A stretch of 64,000 nucleotides of DNA from an uncultured Sulfitobacter sp. (GTDB taxonomy: Bacteria > Pseudomonadota > Alphaproteobacteria > Rhodobacterales > Rhodobacteraceae). Each line of letters begins with the position of its first letter. The first letter of the stretch is position 1. The notes beneath the pieces were generated by a model. The model made no database searches. It was not told the DNA's origin and saw nothing but the letters and a program-made list of their open reading frames with translations. Positions 1 through 7,645 of this stretch are shown here, in pieces. The translations under genes and the position numbers were made by a program. The stretch spans positions 930,001 through 994,000 of the forward strand of contig NZ_CANMQD010000001.1 of the NCBI RefSeq assembly GCF_947499945.1, in the 5' to 3' direction.

Positions 1-645
1 ATTCCGTTTGCATCGCTGTTTGGCGTGCTTGCGTCTGAGGCAGGTTTGAGTGTGGTGGAGACGATGGCCTTCTCGATTGTCGTCATTGCAGGCGCGGCAC
101 AATTCACAGCACTTCAGCTTATGCAAGAGAATGCGCCGACTGTGATTGTGCTAATCTCTGCGCTTGCGGTGAACCTGCGTATGGCGATGTATTCCGCCTC
201 CCTCACCCCTTACATCGGCGCAGCACCGCTTTGGCAGCGTGCTCTTTGTGCCTATCTCACGGTGGATCAATCCTATGTGGTGGGCGTATCCAAGTTCGAG
301 CGTGAGCCGGATATGACAGTCGCGGCACGGGTTTCATACTTTCTAGGGGCGGTAACGCCGATCGTGCCGCTTTGGTATCTGTTCACATATGTTGGTGCTG
401 TGCTGGGCACTCAAATCCCTGACAGCTGGGCGCTGGATTTCGCCATTCCCATCACCTTCCTAGCTATGATCGCACCCATGTTCCGCACGGCGGCTCACGT
501 AGTAGCGGCACTGGTCGCTGTTGTTGTCGCTTTGCTCGCTGCTGGTGTGCCCTACTCGCTCGGGCTGATCATTGCAGGGACGGCAGGTATGATGGCAGGT
601 GCGCAAACCGAACTGTGGCTTGAGCGCAAAGGAAATGCTAAATGA
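1..645 (+). CDS. azlC: AzlC family branched-chain amino acid exporter subunit (5' truncated by window)
   Basis: The reading frame is open from base 1, so the gene begins upstream of the window. The visible 214 residues are very hydrophobic with about six membrane helices and match the AzlC family, the large subunit of an inner-membrane exporter of branched-chain amino acids and their analogues. The segment 'VIAGAAQFTALQLM' is typical of the family. The stop codon overlaps the start of the next gene (ATGA), which encodes the AzlD partner, as usual for this pair. Family assignment rests on sequence style and gene pairing; the substrate is not visible in the sequence. Confidence 0.85.
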   Translation: MPFASLFGVLASEAGLSVVETMAFSIVVIAGAAQFTALQLMQENAPTVIVLISALAVNLRMAMYSASLTPYIGAAPLWQRALCAYLTVDQSYVVGVSKFEREPDMTVAARVSYFLGAVTPIVPLWYLFTYVGAVLGTQIPDSWALDFAIPITFLAMIAPMFRTAAHVVAALVAVVVALLAAGVPYSLGLIIAGTAGMMAGAQTELWLERKGNAK

Positions 646-968
646 TCGAAACAGGTACACTCTGGACTGTGATCATCGTGCTGGGGCTAGGCAGCTTTGG
701 CTTGCGCTTTGTCTTTACCGGATTGGTAGGCGACCGCGCGATGCCCGATTGGCTGCTGCGGCACTTGCGCTATACCGCAGTCGCGATCCTCCCTGCACTG
801 GTGGCGCCACAGGTCGTCTGGCCTGTCGCGACTGACGGTGTGTTTGATATTCCACGCGCGGCAGCGGCAACAGCGGCCTTGCTGATTGGATTGGTCACAA
901 AGAATGTTTTGATGGCTGTGCTTAGCGGTGCAGTCACTCTTTACGGGCTGCTTTATCTAATCGGATAG
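642..968 (+). CDS. azlD: AzlD domain protein, small subunit of AzlCD exporter
   Basis: This 108-residue protein has three to four membrane helices and the AzlD signature order (an N-terminal helix, 'RAMPDWLLRHLRYTAVAILPAL', then two helices). AzlD proteins are about 100 residues and work with AzlC in amino-acid export. It starts four bases before the azlC stop, so translation is probably coupled. Its 3' end overlaps the 3' end of the convergent lipoprotein gene by 12 bases. Confidence 0.85.
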   Translation: MIETGTLWTVIIVLGLGSFGLRFVFTGLVGDRAMPDWLLRHLRYTAVAILPALVAPQVVWPVATDGVFDIPRAAAATAALLIGLVTKNVLMAVLSGAVTLYGLLYLIG

Positions 969-1556
969 ACCTTTGACGCCGTCGCGAACATTACCTTGGT
1001 CATCTTCATAATAGCGCGAAGTTTTTACACCGGGCAATCGCTCTACCTGTTCCATCAGCTTGAGTGGATAAAACCCCTGCTGGATCGACTGAAAACCGGG
1101 GATCTGTTTGAGAATGCCAGAGGTAGCGTTCGCACAAAACGCGCTTGGCACCGCACCATTCGACCGCACCAACTGCATCGCGCGCGCTGCTTGTGCGGGT
1201 GTCACGACAAACTCTTGGGAGACGACATGAAAGTCACTACGCGCATGGGCAGATTTATAAATCTGGATCCAATTCGGTGACATGCCGTACAAGACATCAC
1301 CACGCTCGGGTATCTTCTCGTGTTCGAAAGAACCTGCGGGATCAAAAATCACAGACTGCTGACCCTGAACCAACAACGCACTGTGCCCGCCTGCACCGGT
1401 CCGGTTATTGATCATCGTGATCAACGTCAGTTTTGGGGGGCCCTGATGCGTATGTATCCCTGCTTCAATCTGCGCTTGTGGCGATTCTTTTCCCTTTTCT
1501 GCACAGCCAGCCAAAAAGGCTGCGCACATCAAGGACGCAAGGAGTGGTTTAATCAT
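957..1556 (-). CDS. Putative lipoprotein with permuted papain-like residue order
   Basis: The 199-residue product starts with a lipoprotein signal ending in the lipobox 'LAGC', so it should be lipidated and envelope-anchored. I do not recognise a named family with certainty. 'GGHSALLV' near residue 55 and 'SAFCANATSG' near residue 140 give a His-before-Cys order, as in permuted NlpC/P60-like (LRAT/YiiX-type) folds and in DUF4105-like proteins; a hydrolase role is only an inference. The C-terminal part carries an aromatic-rich stretch ('FYPLKLMEQVERLPGV'). It lies just downstream of a small oxidase-subunit gene on the same strand. Confidence 0.6.
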   Translation of the reverse strand: MIKPLLASLMCAAFLAGCAEKGKESPQAQIEAGIHTHQGPPKLTLITMINNRTGAGGHSALLVQGQQSVIFDPAGSFEHEKIPERGDVLYGMSPNWIQIYKSAHARSDFHVVSQEFVVTPAQAARAMQLVRSNGAVPSAFCANATSGILKQIPGFQSIQQGFYPLKLMEQVERLPGVKTSRYYEDDQGNVRDGVKGLSD

Positions 1557-1572
1557 CAGTTATACAATCGGT

Positions 1573-1707
1573 TTAGCGTGCGAAAAGAGCCAGAAAAAGC
1601 AGAATACCAATGATTACCATGCAAGCGCGTGTGACAAAAGTAACGAAGCCGTTAAATGTCTTTTCCTGCACGTCAGTTTTCATCGTGCCATGTTCATGTT
1701 CGGCCAT
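1573..1707 (-). CDS. aa3-type cytochrome c oxidase subunit IV (44 aa)
   Basis: This gene is too short for the ORF track. Translating the minus strand from the ATG at 1707 gives MAEHEHGTMKTD... followed by one membrane helix ('ACMVIIGILLFLALFAR') and a stop. A soluble His/Glu-rich head of about 18 residues and a single C-terminal helix match the small bacterial aa3 oxidase subunit IV family (COX4_pro_2), known from Rhodobacter and Paracoccus oxidase structures. A ribosome site AGAGGGA lies a few bases upstream of the ATG. No other oxidase gene is nearby; in this group the subunit IV gene is often unlinked. Confidence 0.85.
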   Translation of the reverse strand: MAEHEHGTMKTDVQEKTFNGFVTFVTRACMVIIGILLFLALFAR

Positions 1708-1809
1708 CGGAAGTCCCTCTTGTCATAGTTGGCTTGGTTTTACGGCTGATTACGGCATTTTCCTGCCGCTGTCACGCCAGATTTGGCGCATATGTCTAAG
1801 ATGCCGCGT

Positions 1810-2274
1810 TTATACCTCGTCCCGATCCAGATCAGCCAACAGCTTAAAGCCGATGCGATTGGGGGCTTCTGCCTCGACCGTCTTTGGCAGAGCTCGGAAA
1901 ACAACATTCAGCTGGCTCACGTGCTGGACCAGCTGCATCTTTACGCCTGCTGCGTCTGCACCGTAGAAAGTCACCACATCAGGATCGAAGAACCCCATGC
2001 CCTCAATCTTGAGCACGCCAGCGTCCGTTCCTGCAAATCCCATGGCGATTTCGTGATCGTCATCAAGGCCTTCCTCGAACTTCTTGAGATACAACACTGT
2101 GCGCTCGTAGGCCCATTGCGCGGGGGATTTCTTTTCCACAGGCTTGCCCGAAACACCCTTTGGTACAGGTTGATCCTTGGCGTTTTTCGCCGCAGGGTCG
2201 TTGTGTACTTCGTGCACACGCGGCAGGGCACTTGTCTCATGTGCTTCTGCCGCTGTCTTGATCTGGTCACCCAT
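1810..2274 (-). CDS. DUF6173-like hypothetical protein
   Basis: This 154-residue soluble protein has a low-complexity, charged N-terminal third (to about residue 50) and a compact C-terminal domain beginning 'SPAQWAYERTVLYLKKFEE' with 'DDHEIAMGFAGTDAGVLKIEGMGFF'. That domain resembles what I know as DUF6173, a family without assigned function. It starts 10 bases after the MBL hydrolase stop with the ribosome site GAGGGTGAG, so it is probably the last gene of an acyl-CoA dehydrogenase - MBL - DUF6173 transcript. There is no signal peptide or membrane helix. Confidence 0.6.
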   Translation of the reverse strand: MGDQIKTAAEAHETSALPRVHEVHNDPAAKNAKDQPVPKGVSGKPVEKKSPAQWAYERTVLYLKKFEEGLDDDHEIAMGFAGTDAGVLKIEGMGFFDPDVVTFYGADAAGVKMQLVQHVSQLNVVFRALPKTVEAEAPNRIGFKLLADLDRDEV

Positions 2275-2284
2275 AACTCACCCT

Positions 2285-3334
2285 CTACGCTTTACGCTGA
2301 TACAGCCATGCACCATCGTCGCGCTGTGTGCGCGTGGCAAGGCCCGTCTGGTGAAGGTGGCTCAAATGGGCAAAGGCTTCAACCAGCGCAAGGCCATATT
2401 CACCCTCACCTATCGCTCTTTTGAACAACGGTGAGAAAACCTCGCCCGCGGTCTTGGGCGTGCAGATGTAGTCGAGCAGACGGCGCAGCGCACCGTGGTG
2501 GTTGTCGATCAGCATGTTCATTCGCTTTGGCAGGCCTGTAAAGGGTACTTTGTGGCCGCCCAACACCAGATGATCGGCACGTCCCAGCAGGGCCAACCGC
2601 TCGCATGCCTCAAGCCATTCACCAATCGGATCAGCCATCGGTTCGGTGGCGTAAACGCCAACATTCGGGCTGATGGAGGGGAGAATTTGGTCGCCAGCGA
2701 TAACCAGGTTATCATCACGGCTCCAGAAGGTTGCGTGCTCTGGCGCGTGGCCGTTGCCCATATGCACATCCCACAAACGGCCACCCAGCTCGATCGTGTC
2801 GTCCTGCTTGATCCGTGTGTATCCCAGCGGCAGCGGATCGACGATATCAGCAAAATTAAACGGGCGGTCTTTGGCCCGCTTTGTATAAATCGCAGCTTCC
2901 ATACCCGCAGAGCGGTAGAAGGCAAGGCTCTCTTCATTGGGGACATCCTGCACATCCAGCGTCAGCATGCGCGCCGTGAGCCATGCCGTGCGGGTCGTCA
3001 CCAGCTCTGCCCCATGCTCGGTCTGGAACCAGCCCGCCAACCCGATGTGATCGGGATGGTGGTGCGTCACCACAACGCGGCTGACCGGTTTGCCCCCCAG
3101 CGGCCCCGCCAAAATCTCGGTCCAGATGCTTTTGGATTTCTTTGAGGAGAACCCCGTGTCGATAATGGTCCAACTGTCGCCCTCGTCCAGCGCATAGACG
3201 TTGACGTGGTCGAGCTTCATTGGCAGCGGCAGGCGCATCCACAGCACACCGGGTGCGACTTCGATCGCCTCTGTTCCGACGGGTGGCACCTCCCATGGAT
3301 AACGCAGACCTTCGGGCGCGGGGCGTTCAGCCAT
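2285..3334 (-). CDS. MBL-fold metallo-hydrolase (LACTB2-like)
   Basis: The 349-residue protein has a full metallo-beta-lactamase motif set: 'VVTHHHPDHIGLAG' near residue 90, a downstream His in 'GNGHAPEHATFW', Asp in 'VIAGDQIL', and His in 'LVLGGHKVPF'. A dinuclear zinc hydrolase is therefore likely. The C-terminal 80 residues form a helical winged-helix-like domain ('RRLLDYICTPKTAGEVFSPLF') as in LACTB2-type and beta-oxidation-linked MBL proteins. The gene follows the acyl-CoA dehydrogenase by two bases (stop TAA, then ATG), so the two are tightly coupled; a thioester or lactone substrate from acyl-CoA metabolism is an inference. Confidence 0.8.
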   Translation of the reverse strand: MAERPAPEGLRYPWEVPPVGTEAIEVAPGVLWMRLPLPMKLDHVNVYALDEGDSWTIIDTGFSSKKSKSIWTEILAGPLGGKPVSRVVVTHHHPDHIGLAGWFQTEHGAELVTTRTAWLTARMLTLDVQDVPNEESLAFYRSAGMEAAIYTKRAKDRPFNFADIVDPLPLGYTRIKQDDTIELGGRLWDVHMGNGHAPEHATFWSRDDNLVIAGDQILPSISPNVGVYATEPMADPIGEWLEACERLALLGRADHLVLGGHKVPFTGLPKRMNMLIDNHHGALRRLLDYICTPKTAGEVFSPLFKRAIGEGEYGLALVEAFAHLSHLHQTGLATRTQRDDGAWLYQRKA

Positions 3335-3336
3335 GA

Positions 3337-5052
3337 TTATCCTGCCAATTCTTCTGCGGTCAGCGCGTATAGGTCTTCCGCTCCCGCCTGTGCATGGGCC
3401 AGCAGCGCAGTATGTTCGGGCAGCATGCGTTGAATGTAAAAACGCGCCAGCTTTTCACGTGCGCCGCCTCGCTCGGCCACTGCTGCCTTAAGGTGAAGAT
3501 GTGCGCCCAGAATTCGGGCAAAAGCATGCAGGTATGGCACCGCCCCAGCAAAACGCTCTTGCAAATCAGTTTGTGAAACAAGCCATTCTGTCGCCTCACG
3601 CATGCTCTCTGTGGCTTCCCAGACATCATTGGCGAGACGTGGAAAGACCGCCTTGGCCGCTTCGACATCTTCGGAGATTTCATCCAGCAAGGCCATCGCC
3701 GCCTCACCGCCATCCATCATTTTGCGCGCCACAAGGTCCATTGCCTGAATGCCGTTGGTCCCTTCATAGATTGCCGTAACACGCACGTCGCGACAGAACT
3801 GCGCGGCCCCTGTCTCCTCTACAAAACCCATGCCACCGTGCACCTGAAGGCCCATATCCGCCACAGCAATGCCTGTGTCTGTACCAAATGCTTTTGTGAT
3901 CGGGGTCAGGAGTGCTGCACGCGCTTTCCACACTTTGTCACCCGTTGCTGTGGCCATATCAATGGCAACTGCGTTGCAGACCGCAATAGCCCGCGCAGCA
4001 AATATCTCGGCCTTCATGGTGGTCAGCATACGCCGCACATCCGCGTGGCCCAGAATGGAGTCTTTTTCCGCAGGCGCGCTGGTTTTGCCCTGCTTGCGGT
4101 CCTGCGCATAGGCCAGCGCGTGCTGGTAGGAAGCATCGGCAATCCCAATCCCCTGCCCGCCGACACCCAGCCGCGCATTGTTCATCATTGTAAACATCGC
4201 TGCCATGCCGCCATTTTCTTCACCCACAAGCCATCCAGTGGCGGCGTCATATTGCATAACGCATGTTGGGGAGCCGTGCAGGCCCATCTTGTGCTCAAGA
4301 CTGACAACGCTCACACCATTGCGCTGACCTGGATTACCATCGGCATCAGGCAACAGTTTTGGCACAAGAAACAGGCTTATCCCGCGCACACCAGCAGGTG
4401 CACCTGCAAGCCGCGCTAGAACCAGATGACAAACGTTGCCTCCAAAATCGTGATCACCCCATGTGATATAGATTTTCTGGCCTGTGACGGCGAAAGTACC
4501 GTCTCCGTTTTCTTCGGCTTTGGTCGTCAACGCCCCAACATCCGATCCTGCCTGCGGTTCGGTCAGGTTCATGGTTCCGGTCCATTCGCCACTGATCAGT
4601 TTTGGCAGGTACAACTCTTTGAGCGTATCGCTCGCATGATGCTCAAGCGCTTCAATCTGCCCTTGGGTCAGCATTGGAGCCAGTTGCAACGATAGGCAAG
4701 AGCCGCTCATCATCTCGCCCACAGCCGCGGTGAGCGCCATTGGCAGACCCATGCCGCCATACTCGGGATTGGCCGACATGCCGACCCATCCGCCCTCGGC
4801 AATCGCCTTGAACCCCTCATGAAAACCCGGCGAAGTCCGCACCACGCCATTTTCCAGATGGGCAGGATGTACATCGCCTGTGCGCTGAAGCGGGGCCAGC
4901 ACTTCTTCACAAAGCTTGCCCGCCTCAGTGAGAATCGCGCGGGTCACATCGTCCGTCGCATCGCCAAACCGCTCGGTCGCACGCAGCGCGGTCAGCCCCA
5001 CAACATGCTCGAACAGAAAATTGTAGTCTTCAACAGGTGCGCGATACGTCAT
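3337..5052 (-). CDS. Acyl-CoA dehydrogenase, long form with C-terminal extension (DmdC-like family)
   Basis: The protein is about 571 residues from the ATG at 5052 (MTYRAPVEDYNFL), preceded by AAAGAGAC; the ORF-track start five codons earlier is a TTG. It has the FAD-binding acyl-CoA dehydrogenase fold with 'MNLTEPQAGSDVGALTTKA', 'YITWGDHDF' and the catalytic-glutamate region 'AIYEGTNGIQAMDLVARKMM', then a roughly 100-residue C-terminal domain. This long subfamily includes the methylmercaptopropionyl-CoA dehydrogenase DmdC of the DMSP demethylation pathway and close paralogues acting on other acyl-CoAs. No other dmd gene is in the window, so the substrate is left open. It leads a transcript with the MBL hydrolase. 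Confidence 0.88.
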   Translation of the reverse strand: MTYRAPVEDYNFLFEHVVGLTALRATERFGDATDDVTRAILTEAGKLCEEVLAPLQRTGDVHPAHLENGVVRTSPGFHEGFKAIAEGGWVGMSANPEYGGMGLPMALTAAVGEMMSGSCLSLQLAPMLTQGQIEALEHHASDTLKELYLPKLISGEWTGTMNLTEPQAGSDVGALTTKAEENGDGTFAVTGQKIYITWGDHDFGGNVCHLVLARLAGAPAGVRGISLFLVPKLLPDADGNPGQRNGVSVVSLEHKMGLHGSPTCVMQYDAATGWLVGEENGGMAAMFTMMNNARLGVGGQGIGIADASYQHALAYAQDRKQGKTSAPAEKDSILGHADVRRMLTTMKAEIFAARAIAVCNAVAIDMATATGDKVWKARAALLTPITKAFGTDTGIAVADMGLQVHGGMGFVEETGAAQFCRDVRVTAIYEGTNGIQAMDLVARKMMDGGEAAMALLDEISEDVEAAKAVFPRLANDVWEATESMREATEWLVSQTDLQERFAGAVPYLHAFARILGAHLHLKAAVAERGGAREKLARFYIQRMLPEHTALLAHAQAGAEDLYALTAEELAG

Positions 5053-5185
5053 AAGGGTCTCTTTCAAGTGGAAGGCGGTTCAGCTGCGGTCAAACTATTT
5101 CGCTCGACGCAGCATAACAACAGGTTGGTGAGCAATCAGGCGAACTGCAACCAAAACGCCGCGTCAGACAAGGCAGGAGCAGACA

Positions 5186-6130
5186 GTGACACAACAAACC
5201 GAACGCCTATCTGCAACTGAAACCGGCATCGACCGCGCGGCTGAGCTGCTAGAGGCAGGTGCCTTAGTCGCCTTCCCCACAGAGACTGTCTACGGCCTTG
5301 GCGCTGATGCGCGACAGGGAGAAGCGGTGGCCGCCATCTACACTGCGAAAGGCCGCCCATCCTTCAACCCGCTCATCGTGCATGTCGCAGATGTTTCAAT
5401 GGCACAAAAATATGCGGAATGGTCGCCTGAAGCAGCTGCACTTGCCGCTGCATTCTGGCCGGGGCCTTTGACCCTTGTTCTCCCGCTTTGTGCTGATAAT
5501 GGCCTGTCGCCCTTGGTCACTGCGGGGCTGTCCTCCGTCGGCCTTCGAGTGCCTGAGCACACCGTAGCGCGGGCCTTACTCACAGCATTTGGTGGACCTG
5601 TTGCCGCGCCATCGGCCAATCCATCAGGACGGATCAGCCCGACCACATCCGAGCATGTTCTTTCGGGTTTGGACGGACGCATTGCCGCAGTGGTGGAAGG
5701 GGGCGCTTGTCCTGTCGGTGTCGAAAGTACAATCATCGGACTGATGGATGGACCTGCTGTCTTGTTGCGCAGTGGCGGTGTGTCCAGCGAAGCGATCGAA
5801 GCGGTTTTGGGCCAACCCCTGCGGCACGGGGATGAGAGCAAGATCACCGCCCCCGGTCAGATGGCATCTCATTACGCACCGCAAGGGAATGTTCGCCTTA
5901 ACGCCGCACAAGCACGTCCTGACGAACACATGCTGGGTTTTGGCAATATCTCAGGTGATTTAAACCTCTCTGAATCTGGTGACCTGACAGAGGCGGCGGC
6001 AAACCTGTTTGGGCATTTGCACCGGCTTGATGCATTGGGCGGGCCGATTGCTGTGGCACCGATTCCGATGGAGGGGTTGGGCCGCGCCATCAATGACCGC
6101 CTCGCCCGCGCCGCAGCCCCCCGCGACTAG
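5186..6130 (+). CDS. L-threonylcarbamoyladenylate synthase (Sua5/YrdC type)
   Basis: The enzyme makes threonylcarbamoyl-AMP from threonine, bicarbonate and ATP, the first step of t6A37 tRNA modification. The 314-residue product has the YrdC core with 'LVAFPTETVYGLGADA' and 'YTAKGRPSFNPLIVHV', then 'AAPSANPSGRISPT' and 'GVESTIIGL', followed by a C-terminal Sua5 domain after a linker ('APGQMASHYAP'). The length fits Sua5 rather than the short YrdC. The start is GTG at 5186, with GGAG nine bases upstream. It is divergent from the acyl-CoA dehydrogenase gene and convergent with yqgE. Confidence 0.93.
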   Translation: MTQQTERLSATETGIDRAAELLEAGALVAFPTETVYGLGADARQGEAVAAIYTAKGRPSFNPLIVHVADVSMAQKYAEWSPEAAALAAAFWPGPLTLVLPLCADNGLSPLVTAGLSSVGLRVPEHTVARALLTAFGGPVAAPSANPSGRISPTTSEHVLSGLDGRIAAVVEGGACPVGVESTIIGLMDGPAVLLRSGGVSSEAIEAVLGQPLRHGDESKITAPGQMASHYAPQGNVRLNAAQARPDEHMLGFGNISGDLNLSESGDLTEAAANLFGHLHRLDALGGPIAVAPIPMEGLGRAINDRLARAAAPRD

Positions 6131-6131
6131 A

Positions 6132-6686
6132 TCAGGCACGCCCCGCAGCGCCAGAAAGGCTCACGGGATCAATGCCGATGCTGCGCAATGACGCATCCCA
6201 GATCAGTTCGGTTTGCGTGTCGAACACCAAATCCTCTGACGCGGCGGCCGTGAGCCAGCCATTTGCGGCAATTTCCTGCTCTAGCTGACCCGCTCCCCAG
6301 CCCGCATAACCCACCGCGAACAAGAAGGGCGTCGGCCCCTTCCCTGTTGCAATATCCTCCAGAATATCGCGTGTCGCCGTGAGGACATATCCACCCGGGA
6401 TTATCAAAGGCTCTGGCGAGAGACGGGTTTTATCGAGGTGCAGGACAAATCCGCGCTTTGTCTCAACAGGGCCACCGAAATGCACAGGCGTCGACACTGG
6501 CCCAGTGCTGGCGGTGATTTCAATACGGGCAAACACTTCGCGCAGGGTCATGTCGCCCACGTGTTTGTTAATGATGACCCCCATCGCACCCTCATCCGAA
6601 TGCGCGCAGATAAACACAACCGAACGGGCAAAGCGCGGATCATCCATCCCTGGCATCGCAATCAAAAGCTGTCCTGTCAGATCCAT
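6132..6686 (-). CDS. YqgE/AlgH family protein
   Basis: The product from the chosen start is 184 residues (MDLTGQLLIAMPGMDDPRF), a textbook UPF0301 (YqgE/AlgH) beginning. The ATG at 6686 has a strong ribosome site, AGGAGGCAGCT; the ORF-track start 22 codons earlier adds residues the family lacks. Conserved stretches include 'VVFICAHSDEGAMGVIINK', 'VHFGGPVETKRGFVLH' and 'GYAGWGAGQLEQEI'. The molecular role of the family is poorly defined. It is convergent with the Sua5 gene, one base apart. Confidence 0.92.
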   Translation of the reverse strand: MDLTGQLLIAMPGMDDPRFARSVVFICAHSDEGAMGVIINKHVGDMTLREVFARIEITASTGPVSTPVHFGGPVETKRGFVLHLDKTRLSPEPLIIPGGYVLTATRDILEDIATGKGPTPFLFAVGYAGWGAGQLEQEIAANGWLTAAASEDLVFDTQTELIWDASLRSIGIDPVSLSGAAGRA

Positions 6687-6823
6687 AGCTGCCTCCTGCC
6701 GCTCAAGCCTGTCGCCCTCTGCCACTTTGACCAGCGCGGATCGCCCCTGCAAGTACCATCAGCGAAACATAGCTGACTGAGTTGTGACTTGGCAAAAGCA
6801 TCGGGCCGCGTCACACAGGATGC

Positions 6824-7630
6824 ATGATCAAATCCATACTCTGCGCCACCGCCCTTATTACAACTGCTACCGTTGCCCATGCAGGCGATCCAGTTGGCGT
6901 TCCCGTAACTGCAGAGTTGATTGACGGCTGGCAACAGGCGGACGGTACTCGCGTGAGTGCAATTCGCCTGACGATGGCGCAAGGATGGAAGACATATTGG
7001 CGCGCACCCGGTGACGCAGGTATTCCGCCAGATTTCAAATGGAACGGATCACGTAATCTGGCGGGGGTCACTGTAAGCTGGCCCACACCAAAAGTGTTCG
7101 AGCAAAATGGCATGCGCTCTGTTGGCTATTCCAATCAGGTCACCCTGCCATTGGCCGTTGCGCCAAAGCGGTTAGGCAAGCCGGTCGAGATTAACCTCAA
7201 AATGGAAATTGGTGTATGCAAAGATATCTGTGTGCCTCAAACTCTTTCCATAAAAGGAACGCTTAACAGCGATGCAACAACACCTGTTCCCGCGATTGCG
7301 GCAGCCTTGGCCGAACGCCCTTACTCTGCCAAAGAAGCGGGCGCACGCAACGTCACTTGTGCGATCAGCCCCTCAGAAGATGGCCTGAACATTACTGCCA
7401 CGCTCACCCTTCCCACGACTGGCGGCAGAGAGCATGTCGTGATTGAAGCAGGTCGCCCTGACATTTGGGTGTCCGAAGCTGTATCACGTCGCAGTGGCAA
7501 CACACTGACAGCACAGGCTGAAATGGTATCAGGTGCTCAGGGCGCCTTTGCGCTCGATCGCTCTGCGATCCGTTTTACGGTTTTGGGATCGTCCCATGCG
7601 GTTGACCTGATAGGCTGTACACCAAGCTGA
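6824..7630 (+). CDS. Periplasmic DsbD N-terminal-domain-like protein
   Basis: A Sec signal peptide ('MIKSILCATALITTATVAHA') is followed by a 248-residue periplasmic protein. 'MAQGWKTYWRAPGDAGIPP' and 'LKMEIGVCKDICVPQTLSIKG' match the DsbC/DsbD-N domain (Pfam 'DsbD alpha-like', DUF-type entry 11412), here as a free-standing protein without the DsbD membrane and thioredoxin parts. The CxxxC pair in 'GVCKDIC' corresponds to the exchange cysteines of DsbD-alpha. A role in periplasmic thiol transfer or metal-site maturation is likely but not shown. It is convergent with the RND pump gene. Confidence 0.8.
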   Translation: MIKSILCATALITTATVAHAGDPVGVPVTAELIDGWQQADGTRVSAIRLTMAQGWKTYWRAPGDAGIPPDFKWNGSRNLAGVTVSWPTPKVFEQNGMRSVGYSNQVTLPLAVAPKRLGKPVEINLKMEIGVCKDICVPQTLSIKGTLNSDATTPVPAIAAALAERPYSAKEAGARNVTCAISPSEDGLNITATLTLPTTGGREHVVIEAGRPDIWVSEAVSRRSGNTLTAQAEMVSGAQGAFALDRSAIRFTVLGSSHAVDLIGCTPS

Positions 7631-7645
7631 GGCGCTAAAGAGCTG

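Noticed and set aside
3337-5052. Firm assignment as dmdC of DMSP demethylation
   Set aside because: The long acyl-CoA dehydrogenase family has several paralogues and no dmdA, dmdB or dmdD gene is in the window.
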